Source: an archaeon
GTDB lineage: Archaea; Nanobdellota; Nanobdellia; SCGC-AAA011-G17; GW2011-AR17
Direction: 5' to 3'
Assembly (NCBI GenBank): GCA_023245755.1
Contig: JAHFJQ010000019.1
Location: 1 to 12,307, forward strand
DNA: 12,307 bases
This document shows positions 1-5,045 of this stretch, one piece after another. The position numbers and the translations under genes were made by a program. Position 1 is the stretch's first letter. Every line of letters begins with the position of its first letter. The notes beneath the pieces are model-generated. The model made no database searches and was not told the origin of the DNA. It saw nothing but the letters and a program-made list of their open reading frames with translations.

Positions 1-636
1 ATCTGCAAGGAAGTCGATAATAACTTCATCAAAGTCATCTCCTCCAAGGCGATTGTCTCCAGAGGTAGATTTTACTTCAAAAACACCATCTCCGAGTTCT
101 AAGATCGATACATCAAAGGTACCTCCTCCTAGGTCGAAGACTAAAATGGTGTGTGCATTGGTTTTATCCATACCATATGCTAAGGCTGCTGCTGTTGGCT
201 CGTTGATAATACGTTCAACTTCAAGGCCTGCAATTTTTCCTGCGTCTTTGGTTGCTTGACGTTGTGCGTCGTTAAAATATGCTGGAACAGTAATTACTGC
301 TTTTGTGATTTTTGTTCCCAGATAGCTTTCTGCATCATTTTTAATTTTACGTAAAATCATTGCAGAGACTTCTTCTGGACTGTGATCTTTACCATCAATA
401 GTCACTTTTTCATTGGTCCCCATGATACGTTTAATAGAACGTACAGTATGCAATGGATTTGCTACTGCTTGACGTTTTGCAATTTCTCCTACAACGATAT
501 CACTACCTTTGATGGTGACAATACTAGGAATAGTACGTCCTCCTTCTGCAGAAGGGATGATGGTTGCTTTTCCTCCTTCGAGGATTGCGACTGCTGAGTT
601 TGTTGTTCCTAAATCAATTCCGATTATTTTTGCCAT
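1..636 (-). CDS. dnaK: Molecular chaperone DnaK (Hsp70), N-terminal part, runs off the left edge
   Basis: Hsp70 chaperone: a cytosolic ATPase that binds unfolded segments and is cycled by J proteins and GrpE. The 212 codons here cover about the first half of the nucleotide-binding domain. The phosphate-1 loop GIDLGTTNSAVA lies at residues 6-17, VPAYFNDAQRQATKDAG at 117-133, NEPTAAALAYG at 145-155, the phosphate-2 loop VFDLGGGTFDV at 166-176 and GDNRLGGDDFD at 193-203, all as in canonical DnaK. The reading frame is open to base 1, so the rest of the nucleotide-binding domain and the substrate-binding domain lie outside. The start is set by the conserved MAKIIGIDLGTT beginning and by a GGAG ribosome binding site about 9 nt upstream. 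It is second in an operon behind grpE. Arginine is read almost only by CGT/CGC, whereas many neighbours favour AGA, which suggests strong expression. The family is common in mesophilic archaea, probably acquired from bacteria. Confidence 0.98.
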   Translation of the reverse strand, partial: MAKIIGIDLGTTNSAVAILEGGKATIIPSAEGGRTIPSIVTIKGSDIVVGEIAKRQAVANPLHTVRSIKRIMGTNEKVTIDGKDHSPEEVSAMILRKIKNDAESYLGTKITKAVITVPAYFNDAQRQATKDAGKIAGLEVERIINEPTAAALAYGMDKTNAHTILVFDLGGGTFDVSILELGDGVFEVKSTSGDNRLGGDDFDEVIIDFLAD

Positions 637-645
637 TTTTGTTTT

Positions 646-652
646 GCTCCTT
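646..652 (-). promoter_or_regulatory. Shine-Dalgarno site of dnaK
   Basis: On the minus strand AAAGGAGC lies about 9 nt before the dnaK ATG. It is one of the few clear ribosome binding sites in the window, as expected for an internal operon gene that cannot be translated from a leaderless end. Confidence 0.75.
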
Positions 653-673
653 TGTTTTTTGTTTTATTTTGAT

Positions 674-694
674 GAACCTTTTTGAGAAAGGTTC
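674..694 (-). other. Intercistronic hairpin between grpE and dnaK
   Basis: A perfect 8-bp inverted repeat, GAACCTTT and AAAGGTTC, encloses a 5-nt loop. In the grpE-dnaK transcript it stands about 40 nt before the dnaK start and begins at the stop codon of the micro-ORF at 694-759. On the minus strand A-rich rather than T-rich sequence follows, so it does not look like a terminator. It could be an mRNA processing or stability element; that role is inference. Confidence 0.55.
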
Positions 695-759
695 TATGAT
701 GCGACTCCGACTTCTTCGTCCTCTTCGTACCCTTGTTCCGTGTTATGTTGTTTTTTCAT
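694..759 (-). CDS. Possible micro-ORF or alternative acidic tail overlapping the 3' end of grpE
   Basis: In the +1 frame relative to grpE, an ATG starts 17 nt before the end of grpE and opens 21 codons, MKKQHNTEQGYEEDEEVGVAS. AGGA sits just upstream of this ATG, at a usable spacing. The peptide is strongly acidic in its middle. It could be a translated short ORF that couples grpE to dnaK, a C-terminal tail of GrpE reached by +1 frameshifting or by a recent indel, or chance. GrpE already ends at its usual place in its own frame, so no extension is needed. I do not recognise the peptide. Confidence 0.25.
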   Translation of the reverse strand: MKKQHNTEQGYEEDEEVGVAS

Positions 760-1180
760 TTTTTCCTAAAATTACTTGACTTGGTCGCAAAACTTTTCCG
801 TTTCTTCGGTAGCCTTTGCGTGTGACTTCAATAATAGTATTTTCTTCTCCCTTTGCAGTTGCAATTGCTTCATGCATTTCAGGATTGTAATTCATATCTA
901 TGATTTCTTGGACCCCTTCTTGATCAAAGATGGTTTGCATTTGCTTGTAGATGAGTTCTACGCCTTTGTCTGCCTTAGGAATTCTTTCAAAGTTGTCTTT
1001 AACTTCAAGGAATTTGAGCAGGATGTTGTTTTTTGTGGTATCTATGGTTGTGAGTTTTTCTTTGTCTACTCTACTTCTGTAATTAATGAAGTCCGCTTGC
1101 AGACGTTGTAATTGGTCTAGATACTCCTGTTCCTTGGTTTTTTGCTCCAAAGGAGCTTGTTGTTGTGTTTCTTCTTCCAT
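743..1180 (-). CDS. grpE: GrpE, nucleotide exchange factor of Hsp70
   Basis: GrpE releases ADP from DnaK and so resets the chaperone cycle in the cytosol. The 145-residue product has the family's layout: a polar Glu/Gln-rich N terminus (1-20), a long coiled coil with the typical LQADFINYRSR stretch (about 20-60), a helical middle, and the C-terminal beta domain that inserts into DnaK, with NPEMHEAIATA at 99-109 and GYRRNGKVLRPSQVIL at 123-138. It is short for the family (about 170-200 residues) because the N terminus is reduced, as often in archaea. The ATG follows an in-frame stop 9 nt upstream, so no earlier start exists. The gene is first in an operon with dnaK, 106 bp downstream. Unlike most lead genes here, its best TATA box lies far enough upstream to leave a leader of roughly 40 nt without a Shine-Dalgarno site; that leader holds an inverted repeat. 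Confidence 0.96.
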   Translation of the reverse strand: MEEETQQQAPLEQKTKEQEYLDQLQRLQADFINYRSRVDKEKLTTIDTTKNNILLKFLEVKDNFERIPKADKGVELIYKQMQTIFDQEGVQEIIDMNYNPEMHEAIATAKGEENTIIEVTRKGYRRNGKVLRPSQVILGKNEKTT

Positions 1181-1199
1181 GGTATATCTTTATAAGTCC

Positions 1200-1216
1200 G
1201 TTGACTTAAGCTCAAC
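1200..1216 (-). promoter_or_regulatory. Inverted repeat in the grpE leader, candidate heat-shock operator
   Basis: GTTGA and TCAAC arms of 5 bp flank a 7-nt centre that contains CTTAAG. The element lies just after the transcription start predicted from the TATA box at 1241-1248. Archaeal heat-shock repressors such as Phr bind at or just after the start site, so an operator is plausible. As RNA it could also form a short hairpin. I cannot match it to a known operator sequence. Confidence 0.35.
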
Positions 1217-1239
1217 TAGAATGTTGTGAGTATTAACTC

Positions 1240-1250
1240 CTATATAAAGG
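1240..1250 (-). promoter_or_regulatory. TATA box of the grpE-dnaK operon
   Basis: The minus strand reads CCTTTATATAGG, a strong archaeal TATA box, preceded by a purine-rich stretch that could serve as BRE. With the usual spacing of about 26 bp, transcription would begin near 1219, giving a leader of about 40 nt. A second TTTATAA-like stretch at 1189-1196 is too close to the ATG to serve grpE. Confidence 0.6.
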
Positions 1251-1335
1251 TTTTGTTTTTCTTATACTATAAATAAGGCCCCTTATCTCAGAGAAAACCT
1301 AAAAGTAAAGGATAAGAGTAGGGTAAAGAAATGTC

Positions 1336-2025
1336 TTAAGGCCGTTTAGAATATTTTTTCATTTCTTCCTTCTTCTTATTTTCAAGATATTTAGGGGTAT
1401 AAGTAATAACTTTAAAACTAGGATCATATCTAAAAAATTTACTTAAACTATGATTAATATCTTTAAGAGTATCTGAAATTTCATTAATGGGGGGCTTCCC
1501 TATTTGGTGATAGTTTCTAAAATGTTTAAGAGATATCCTTCTTTCTACTTCTGATTCTGTTCCATAATTGTCTTCATAGGTAATTGTAAGATTTAAATCC
1601 CAATTTAGGTCCGGTTTTTCTACAAGGTTTAAAAGGAAGAATTTTAAACTACCAGAAGGTTTAAGGAAAGGTATACCCTCTTTAATAAAACTACTTTCAC
1701 TAAAACTTATGTCCATAAATGTTTCCTTTTTTAAATGTTCATTAACTTTGAATTTTATGTTATAAGCTGCAACTTTGCCAGCATTCACAATTTCAAAGTC
1801 TATAAAATTTACCCACTCATTTCTAGGATTAAGACTAATTCCAATCTCTGGAGCATCTTTAGGGTTTAGAAAATAAGTTATGGAAACTGTTGCAAATATA
1901 AAAGATAGTCCTCCCAAAAAATAGTCCAATTGAATTTGATCTAATAAAAACAACACCAATAATAATAAAGGCGTTACAAATATTAGAAAATTGAGTCCCT
2001 TCTCAACAATTGTTCTAAATTTCAT
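1336..2025 (-). CDS. Hypothetical membrane protein, two N-terminal helices and a beta-rich domain
   Basis: I do not recognise a named family. The 229-residue product begins with two hydrophobic segments (about 11-28 and 34-53) separated by a very short loop. The basic N terminus suggests an in-out-in hairpin that leaves the rest in the cytoplasm. Residues about 60-165 look like an Ig-like beta sandwich: alternating strands, with FEIVNAGKVAAYNIKFKV at 77-94 resembling the N-x-G-x-x-x-A-x-N pattern seen in many small membrane-anchored hypothetical proteins. The last 30 residues are Lys-rich and probably flexible. A TATA-like CTTTTAAA on the minus strand (2048-2055) lies 23-30 nt before the ATG, which supports this start and a leaderless mRNA. 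It diverges from the other two-helix gene at 2135. Confidence 0.8.
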   Translation of the reverse strand: MKFRTIVEKGLNFLIFVTPLLLLVLFLLDQIQLDYFLGGLSFIFATVSITYFLNPKDAPEIGISLNPRNEWVNFIDFEIVNAGKVAAYNIKFKVNEHLKKETFMDISFSESSFIKEGIPFLKPSGSLKFFLLNLVEKPDLNWDLNLTITYEDNYGTESEVERRISLKHFRNYHQIGKPPINEISDTLKDINHSLSKFFRYDPSFKVITYTPKYLENKKKEEMKKYSKRP

Positions 2026-2047
2026 AAAACAAATCCCCCAAGGGATG

Positions 2048-2055
2048 TTTAAAAG
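2048..2055 (-). promoter_or_regulatory. TATA box for the gene starting at 2025
   Basis: Minus-strand CTTTTAAA is centred about 27 nt before the ATG, the spacing shared by most lead genes in this window. Confidence 0.5.
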
Positions 2056-2102
2056 ACTTCCTAAAAACGCCCTCTTTTGTCTTATCCTAGAATGTAGATT
2101 TG

Positions 2103-2112
2103 TTTATAAATA
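2103..2112 (+). promoter_or_regulatory. TATA box for the gene starting at 2135
   Basis: TTTATAAATA ends 22 nt before the ATG and is centred about 28 nt upstream, consistent with a leaderless transcript. Confidence 0.6.
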
Positions 2113-2134
2113 AACGTGACTCATTTTTTAGTTA

Positions 2135-2503
2135 ATGTTATCTATCGATTACAAAGACCGAGCTCGCTTTCACCTCAGTTTAGGAATTTTTCTTATCTTT
2201 AGCGGAGTTCTTCTCTTTTTCTCAGCTTTCTTAGTAGGATACGAAAATTTAGATAAGATTGATGAAGACTTAGATTCAGTAATATTATATTGCCAAGATG
2301 AGAATAATAATAATTCCTCCAGTTTAAACATAAGTAATTTCTGTTACAATAAAGAACAAAGAATCAAATCGAAGTTAGACCTTTTAGTTGATCTAGGAGA
2401 TTTTATAAAAATTCTGATTGGAATATGTTTTATTTTGGGTCTATTAAACACTTTTTATGGTTATTATCATTTATACCAGCAAGAAAAATCTAGGGGAAAA
2501 TAA
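2135..2503 (+). CDS. Small two-helix membrane protein of unknown function
   Basis: Not recognised. The 122 residues contain two strong transmembrane segments, about 13-35 and 89-111. Basic residues before the first and after the second put both ends in the cytoplasm, with the 50-residue loop outside. That loop is acidic, holds two cysteines (C53, C70) that could pair, and an Asn/Ser-rich stretch with several N-x-S sites (near 59-67), which in archaea could be glycosylated. The TATA box and spacing support this start. It is transcribed away from the other two-helix membrane gene; the pair may work together, but that rests only on position. The sequence is visibly AT-rich, like its divergent partner. 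Confidence 0.75.
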   Translation: MLSIDYKDRARFHLSLGIFLIFSGVLLFFSAFLVGYENLDKIDEDLDSVILYCQDENNNNSSSLNISNFCYNKEQRIKSKLDLLVDLGDFIKILIGICFILGLLNTFYGYYHLYQQEKSRGK

Positions 2504-2520
2504 CAATGAGACTCTTAATC

Positions 2521-2553
2521 TATTTTTCTGTTATCCTGCTTCTCTTTTGTTTT
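2521..2553 (+). terminator. T-rich run, possible archaeal terminator
   Basis: Several T tracts follow the stop codon of the gene ending at 2503, in the short gap before a convergent gene. Archaeal RNA polymerase can terminate on such runs without a hairpin. A 16-codon hydrophobic frame (2506-2556) covers the same bases and is not called as a gene. Confidence 0.35.
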
Positions 2554-2584
2554 TAATATAGTTCTCAACTAGGAAGAAAAGAAA

Positions 2585-3121
2585 CTACCCTAAAAGCTCT
2601 TTCTTCAAAGTCTTGTGGGCAATGTTAATCTTTTGAAACATTTCTAAGTCCCCACCCATATCCGGATGATGTGTCTTAGACAAGTCCTTGTACTTCTTGG
2701 TCATTAACTCAAAATCAAAACTATCGTGACTCACCCCTAAGACTTCTCGAGCTTCTTTACGTTTCACCGCAACATCTTTGTCTTCTTGAAAACCAAAGAT
2801 AAAATCCTCAGCAGACTTCTCTTTGGACAACACAAGCTGCACTTCTCGTTCAATAATACAAGACACTAAGTAGAGGTTTTCTATATAGCGCAGGGCAGTG
2901 TAGGAATAGGAAAGATTCTGGCCGTCCATGTACCAGGACACAGAGGCAGGGGCACGTTTAATGACAATGGTTTCTTCTTTGACAGAAATAAAGTCTTCGT
3001 GGACATTAAGCTTTTTCAAGTTTGTAATAATCATATTCTTGAACTGTAAAGCCTTACGACTAGAGGCTTGCTTCATATCAAAAGCAGGAAGTTCATATCC
3101 ACGTACTTTTATCGTTGCCAT
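2585..3121 (-). CDS. Protein with C-terminal J domain (DnaJ-like co-chaperone)
   Basis: The last 50-55 of 178 residues form a J domain: REVLGV at 125-130, a basic helix (KKYKDLSKTHH), the HPD signature at 152-154 that triggers Hsp70 ATPase, GGD at 156-158, and the final helix with FQKINIAHKTL. The N-terminal 120 residues are not recognised; they are mixed alpha/beta with an Arg/Lys-containing strand region and could bind a client or nucleic acid. Gly/Phe and zinc-finger regions of true DnaJ are absent, so this is a specialised J protein and not the general partner of DnaK. The likely partner is the DnaK encoded 2 kb away. CTTTATAAAG (3144-3153) lies 23-32 nt before the ATG, indicating a leaderless mRNA and confirming the start. 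Confidence 0.85.
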   Translation of the reverse strand: MATIKVRGYELPAFDMKQASSRKALQFKNMIITNLKKLNVHEDFISVKEETIVIKRAPASVSWYMDGQNLSYSYTALRYIENLYLVSCIIEREVQLVLSKEKSAEDFIFGFQEDKDVAVKRKEAREVLGVSHDSFDFELMTKKYKDLSKTHHPDMGGDLEMFQKINIAHKTLKKELLG

Positions 3122-3143
3122 ACACTAATTTGGCTCAGAATGG

Positions 3144-3153
3144 CTTTATAAAG
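3144..3153 (-). promoter_or_regulatory. TATA box of the J-domain gene
   Basis: Palindromic CTTTATAAAG is centred about 27 nt upstream of the start codon at 3121. Confidence 0.65.
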
Positions 3154-3335
3154 GTTAGGGTGAAGAAAAAAGAAAGGTATTTATTGATATTCCGCTTGTA
3201 ATTTAAGGTGAAAATACCTAAAAAAAGGGATATGAGATACTCTGATGGTAAGAGAGGAACTTTTTAGGATTTTATCATGAAAACGAAGAAAGATCTCTCA
3301 CTGAAAGAATTACTCTTTTCTTTTTTATTCTAGAA
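3154..3335. other. Intergenic stretch with one inverted repeat
   Basis: No convincing gene. AGGTATTT (3175-3182) and AAATACCT (3212-3219) form an exact 8-bp inverted repeat with a 29-nt spacer that is unusually structured for filler. An 18-codon frame at 3277-3333 on the plus strand has no TATA box at the usual spacing and is not called. T-rich sequence near 3315-3330 may help terminate plus-strand transcription. Confidence 0.3.
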
Positions 3336-3542
3336 TTATTTTATTGTCGTGACTTTGTAGACTTTGCCTTTCTTATCATAGGTCGTCCACTTGCCTACTT
3401 GTTTGCCTTTGTCAAAGAAACCTGAACGCATCTTTGTTCCATCTTTACGGAACCACTCCCAGTAGCCGTCACATACCCCCTTGTGCATGTTCCCTTTTGC
3501 CCAAAGACTTCCGTCTTTATGCCGTATTGTTTTGTTTGGCAT
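3336..3542 (-). CDS. Small MORN-repeat-like protein (YwqK-type)
   Basis: The 68 residues contain about two to three short repeats of the MORN_2 kind, with G-x-W/F patterns: DGSLWAKGNMHKGVCDGYWEWF, then KDGTKMRSGFFDKGKQVGKWTTY. Such repeats make beta hairpins and are found in proteins annotated as YwqK-family antitoxins and in lipoproteins; here there is no signal peptide, so it should be cytosolic. The function is unknown. Its ATG shares one base with the stop codon of the VOC gene (TAATG), so it is probably translated by coupling from the same mRNA. No toxin gene is recognisable next to it, so an antitoxin role is not supported. Confidence 0.8.
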   Translation of the reverse strand: MPNKTIRHKDGSLWAKGNMHKGVCDGYWEWFRKDGTKMRSGFFDKGKQVGKWTTYDKKGKVYKVTTIK

Positions 3543-4405
3543 TATGCTTGCTCTAAATCCTTTATATTTAACTTTTTCATCTGCAACATTTTTGCCATTG
3601 CTTTTGGATTTTTTGCAAGAATGTCTTGTATATTTGAGGGAATAATTTGCCAGGAAATACCAAACTTATCTTTGAGCCAGCCACATTGTTCAGATTCTTT
3701 CACTGCAGAGAGTTTCCCCCAGTAGAGGTCAATTTCTTTTTGCGTGTCACAATTAACAATAAAAGAAAGAGATTCGTTAAAAGTAAACTTATGGGGACCC
3801 GTACCGTCCATTGCATCAAACTCTTGTCCTTCTATTACGAATGAAGCGTGCTTGACTGTTCCTTGTTTTCCCGGTTCACCTTTTTCATATTTGAGCATAT
3901 GATCAACTTTTCCTTTGAAGACTTGCGTGTAGAACTTTACTGCTGCTTCAGCTTTCCCCAAATCTTTTCCTACAAATAATAAAGAAGGAGTAATATGGGA
4001 CTTTGCTTCCGATAAAAAAAGTTGCCAAGACAAACCAAACTTGTCTTTGATGAAGGCATATTTTTTACTAAAGGGATAGCTGTCTAGAGGCATCATGACT
4101 TCACCACCTTTGACTAAAACATTGTAATAATTCGTTACTTCTTTTTCTGTGCTACAGTGCACCATAAAAGAAATGCCTGGAGTGAAATGAAATATTGGGC
4201 CGCCATTGATTGCACCAAAGTCTTGACCGAAAAGCTGGAAACTCACGGTCATGAGAGAACCAGGTTTTTTGCCAGACATCTTTGCACTATTTTCATCGTA
4301 TCTCATCGTTGTAAGAATTTTTGCCTTTGGAAATAGGGAAGTATAGAGTTTTACTGCTTCTTCGGCATTGTTGTCAAACCAGAGAAATGGAGTTATTTTT
4401 TGCAT
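3542..4405 (-). CDS. Tandem-domain VOC / PhnB-like protein
   Basis: The 287 residues are two related halves of the PhnB / 3-demethylubiquinone methyltransferase-like branch of the vicinal oxygen chelate (glyoxalase) superfamily. Half one begins ITPFLWFDNNAEEAVKLYTSLFP (4-26) and carries FGAINGGP and KYAFIKDKFGLSWQLF. Half two begins ITPSLLFVGKDLGKAEAAVKFYTQVF (about 138-163) and carries FDAMDGTGP and GWLKDKFGISWQIIP. The substrate and even catalytic activity are not known for most members. These are mostly bacterial, so transfer from bacteria is likely. It is first in a two-gene unit with the MORN-like gene. Minus-strand TTTATGAA (4428-4435) lies 23-30 nt before the ATG and supports this start. 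Confidence 0.9.
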   Translation of the reverse strand: MQKITPFLWFDNNAEEAVKLYTSLFPKAKILTTMRYDENSAKMSGKKPGSLMTVSFQLFGQDFGAINGGPIFHFTPGISFMVHCSTEKEVTNYYNVLVKGGEVMMPLDSYPFSKKYAFIKDKFGLSWQLFLSEAKSHITPSLLFVGKDLGKAEAAVKFYTQVFKGKVDHMLKYEKGEPGKQGTVKHASFVIEGQEFDAMDGTGPHKFTFNESLSFIVNCDTQKEIDLYWGKLSAVKESEQCGWLKDKFGISWQIIPSNIQDILAKNPKAMAKMLQMKKLNIKDLEQA

Positions 4406-4427
4406 AGTTTATTTAGAGCTTAGATAT

Positions 4428-4435
4428 TCATAAAC
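4428..4435 (-). promoter_or_regulatory. TATA box of the VOC-MORN unit
   Basis: Minus-strand TTTATGAA is centred about 27 nt upstream of the ATG at 4405. Confidence 0.45.
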
Positions 4436-4460
4436 TTTTCTTAAATCCCGGAGAAATACG

Positions 4461-4544
4461 TTAGGCTAATTTGACTTTGCAAACGTTTCCTTCACAGACC
4501 ATTTCCACTTTCTTTTTCTTTTTTATCGTTTTTTTCTCAGGCAT
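4461..4544 (-). CDS. Micro-ORF: 27-residue Lys-rich peptide with CxxxxC, overlapping VKOR
   Basis: The ATG lies 8 nt inside the end of the VKOR gene, in another frame, the usual arrangement for translational coupling. The product begins MPEKKTIKKKKKVEM, followed by VCEGNVCKVKLA. It is thus a basic N-terminal half plus a short tail with two cysteines four residues apart. It follows directly on a membrane thiol oxidoreductase, so a redox-active, metal-binding or substrate peptide is conceivable. There is no signal peptide or membrane segment, so it should stay in the cytosol. I do not recognise it as a family. The A/T-rich Lys run could be chance, but the second half (C-E-G-N-V-C-K-V-K-L) reads like real coding sequence. 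Confidence 0.45.
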   Translation of the reverse strand: MPEKKTIKKKKKVEMVCEGNVCKVKLA

Positions 4545-4968
4545 GTGTTTCTCCCCCTTTTTTTCTATATGCGCATATAGCAAGTATTGTTGTTATCATG
4601 ACAAGAATATGTACTGATGTGCACCATAAACATATTGCTTTCAAAACGTATTCAGCATGCATAAGATATGCAACAGATAATAGACCAACTATTGACCAGA
4701 GCAGTAAAGGAACTTCTACGTGCTTTTCTTTTTGTCCATAGAAGGTAAGAATTGCTAAGCCCACAAACCAAAACATTCCAAAAAAGGCAACAGGAATACC
4801 GAAGAGTTCTGAATAAGAACTTTGGTTGACTAAGGTACAGGAGATTACCGCGTTCATATCACAAAAACCTGTGCCACTATCATAATGCTCATGCACTAAA
4901 TAGAGAGAAATAGCTAGCCCTAACACCGCAATAATAAGAAAAGACCAAGCGAGCTTCTTTTTGTGCAT
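4537..4968 (-). CDS. VKOR-family membrane thiol oxidoreductase
   Basis: Vitamin K epoxide reductase homologues in prokaryotes reoxidise a thioredoxin-like partner and pass electrons to a quinone, driving disulfide formation outside the membrane (DsbB-like role). Numbered from the chosen start, the 143-residue product has helices at about 7-27, 58-77, 86-106 and 115-134, the loop cysteine pair C36 and C44, the conserved SYSELFGIPVAFFG stretch (51-64) and the redox motif CLWC (113-116). All key cysteines are present. An upstream in-frame ATG at 5019 would add 17 residues, but the TATA box at 4992-4999 lies between the two and 24-31 nt before the ATG at 4968, so the shorter form, of normal family length, is preferred. 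No fused thioredoxin domain is present; the partner must be elsewhere. A micro-ORF overlaps its end. Confidence 0.92.
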   Translation of the reverse strand: MHKKKLAWSFLIIAVLGLAISLYLVHEHYDSGTGFCDMNAVISCTLVNQSSYSELFGIPVAFFGMFWFVGLAILTFYGQKEKHVEVPLLLWSIVGLLSVAYLMHAEYVLKAICLWCTSVHILVMITTILAICAYRKKGGETHA

Positions 4969-4991
4969 CTTGAAAAACAAAATCCTTGGAG

Positions 4992-4999
4992 TTATAAAT
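4992..4999 (-). promoter_or_regulatory. TATA box of the VKOR gene, decides its start
   Basis: Minus-strand ATTTATAA is centred about 28 nt before the ATG at 4968, the common leaderless spacing of this window. It lies downstream of the ATG at 5019, which therefore would not be transcribed from it. Confidence 0.65.
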
Positions 5000-5045
5000 A
5001 TTTCTGGACCTTTTCGCAAGTTTTAAATTCCCTAAGTGTTTTATG

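Noticed and set aside
750..775. Possible -1 frameshift site A-AAA-AAT near the end of grpE
   Set aside because: The -1 frame stops at once (TGA), so slipping would not extend the protein; only the +1 frame is open.
564..779. Plus-strand frame of 71 codons over the dnaK start and the grpE-dnaK gap
   Set aside because: Mostly Phe/Leu from reading the A-rich minus-strand coding and leader sequence backwards; no promoter; overlaps the clear grpE-dnaK operon.
776..1111. Plus-strand frame of 111 codons inside grpE
   Set aside because: Antisense shadow of a confident grpE gene, with Phe/Cys-rich composition.
1189..1196. Second TATA-like stretch close to the grpE ATG
   Set aside because: Only 9-16 nt before the start codon; transcription from it would begin inside grpE, where no usable in-frame start follows nearby.
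2506..2556. 16-codon hydrophobic frame right after the small membrane gene (MRLLIYFSVILLLFCF)
   Set aside because: A weak AGGGG site precedes it, but the sequence is mainly T runs that also serve as a likely terminator; too short and biased to call.
3277..3333. 18-codon frame (MKTKKDLSLKELLFSFLF) in the gap before the MORN gene
   Set aside because: No TATA box at the usual distance and no good ribosome binding site; low-complexity.
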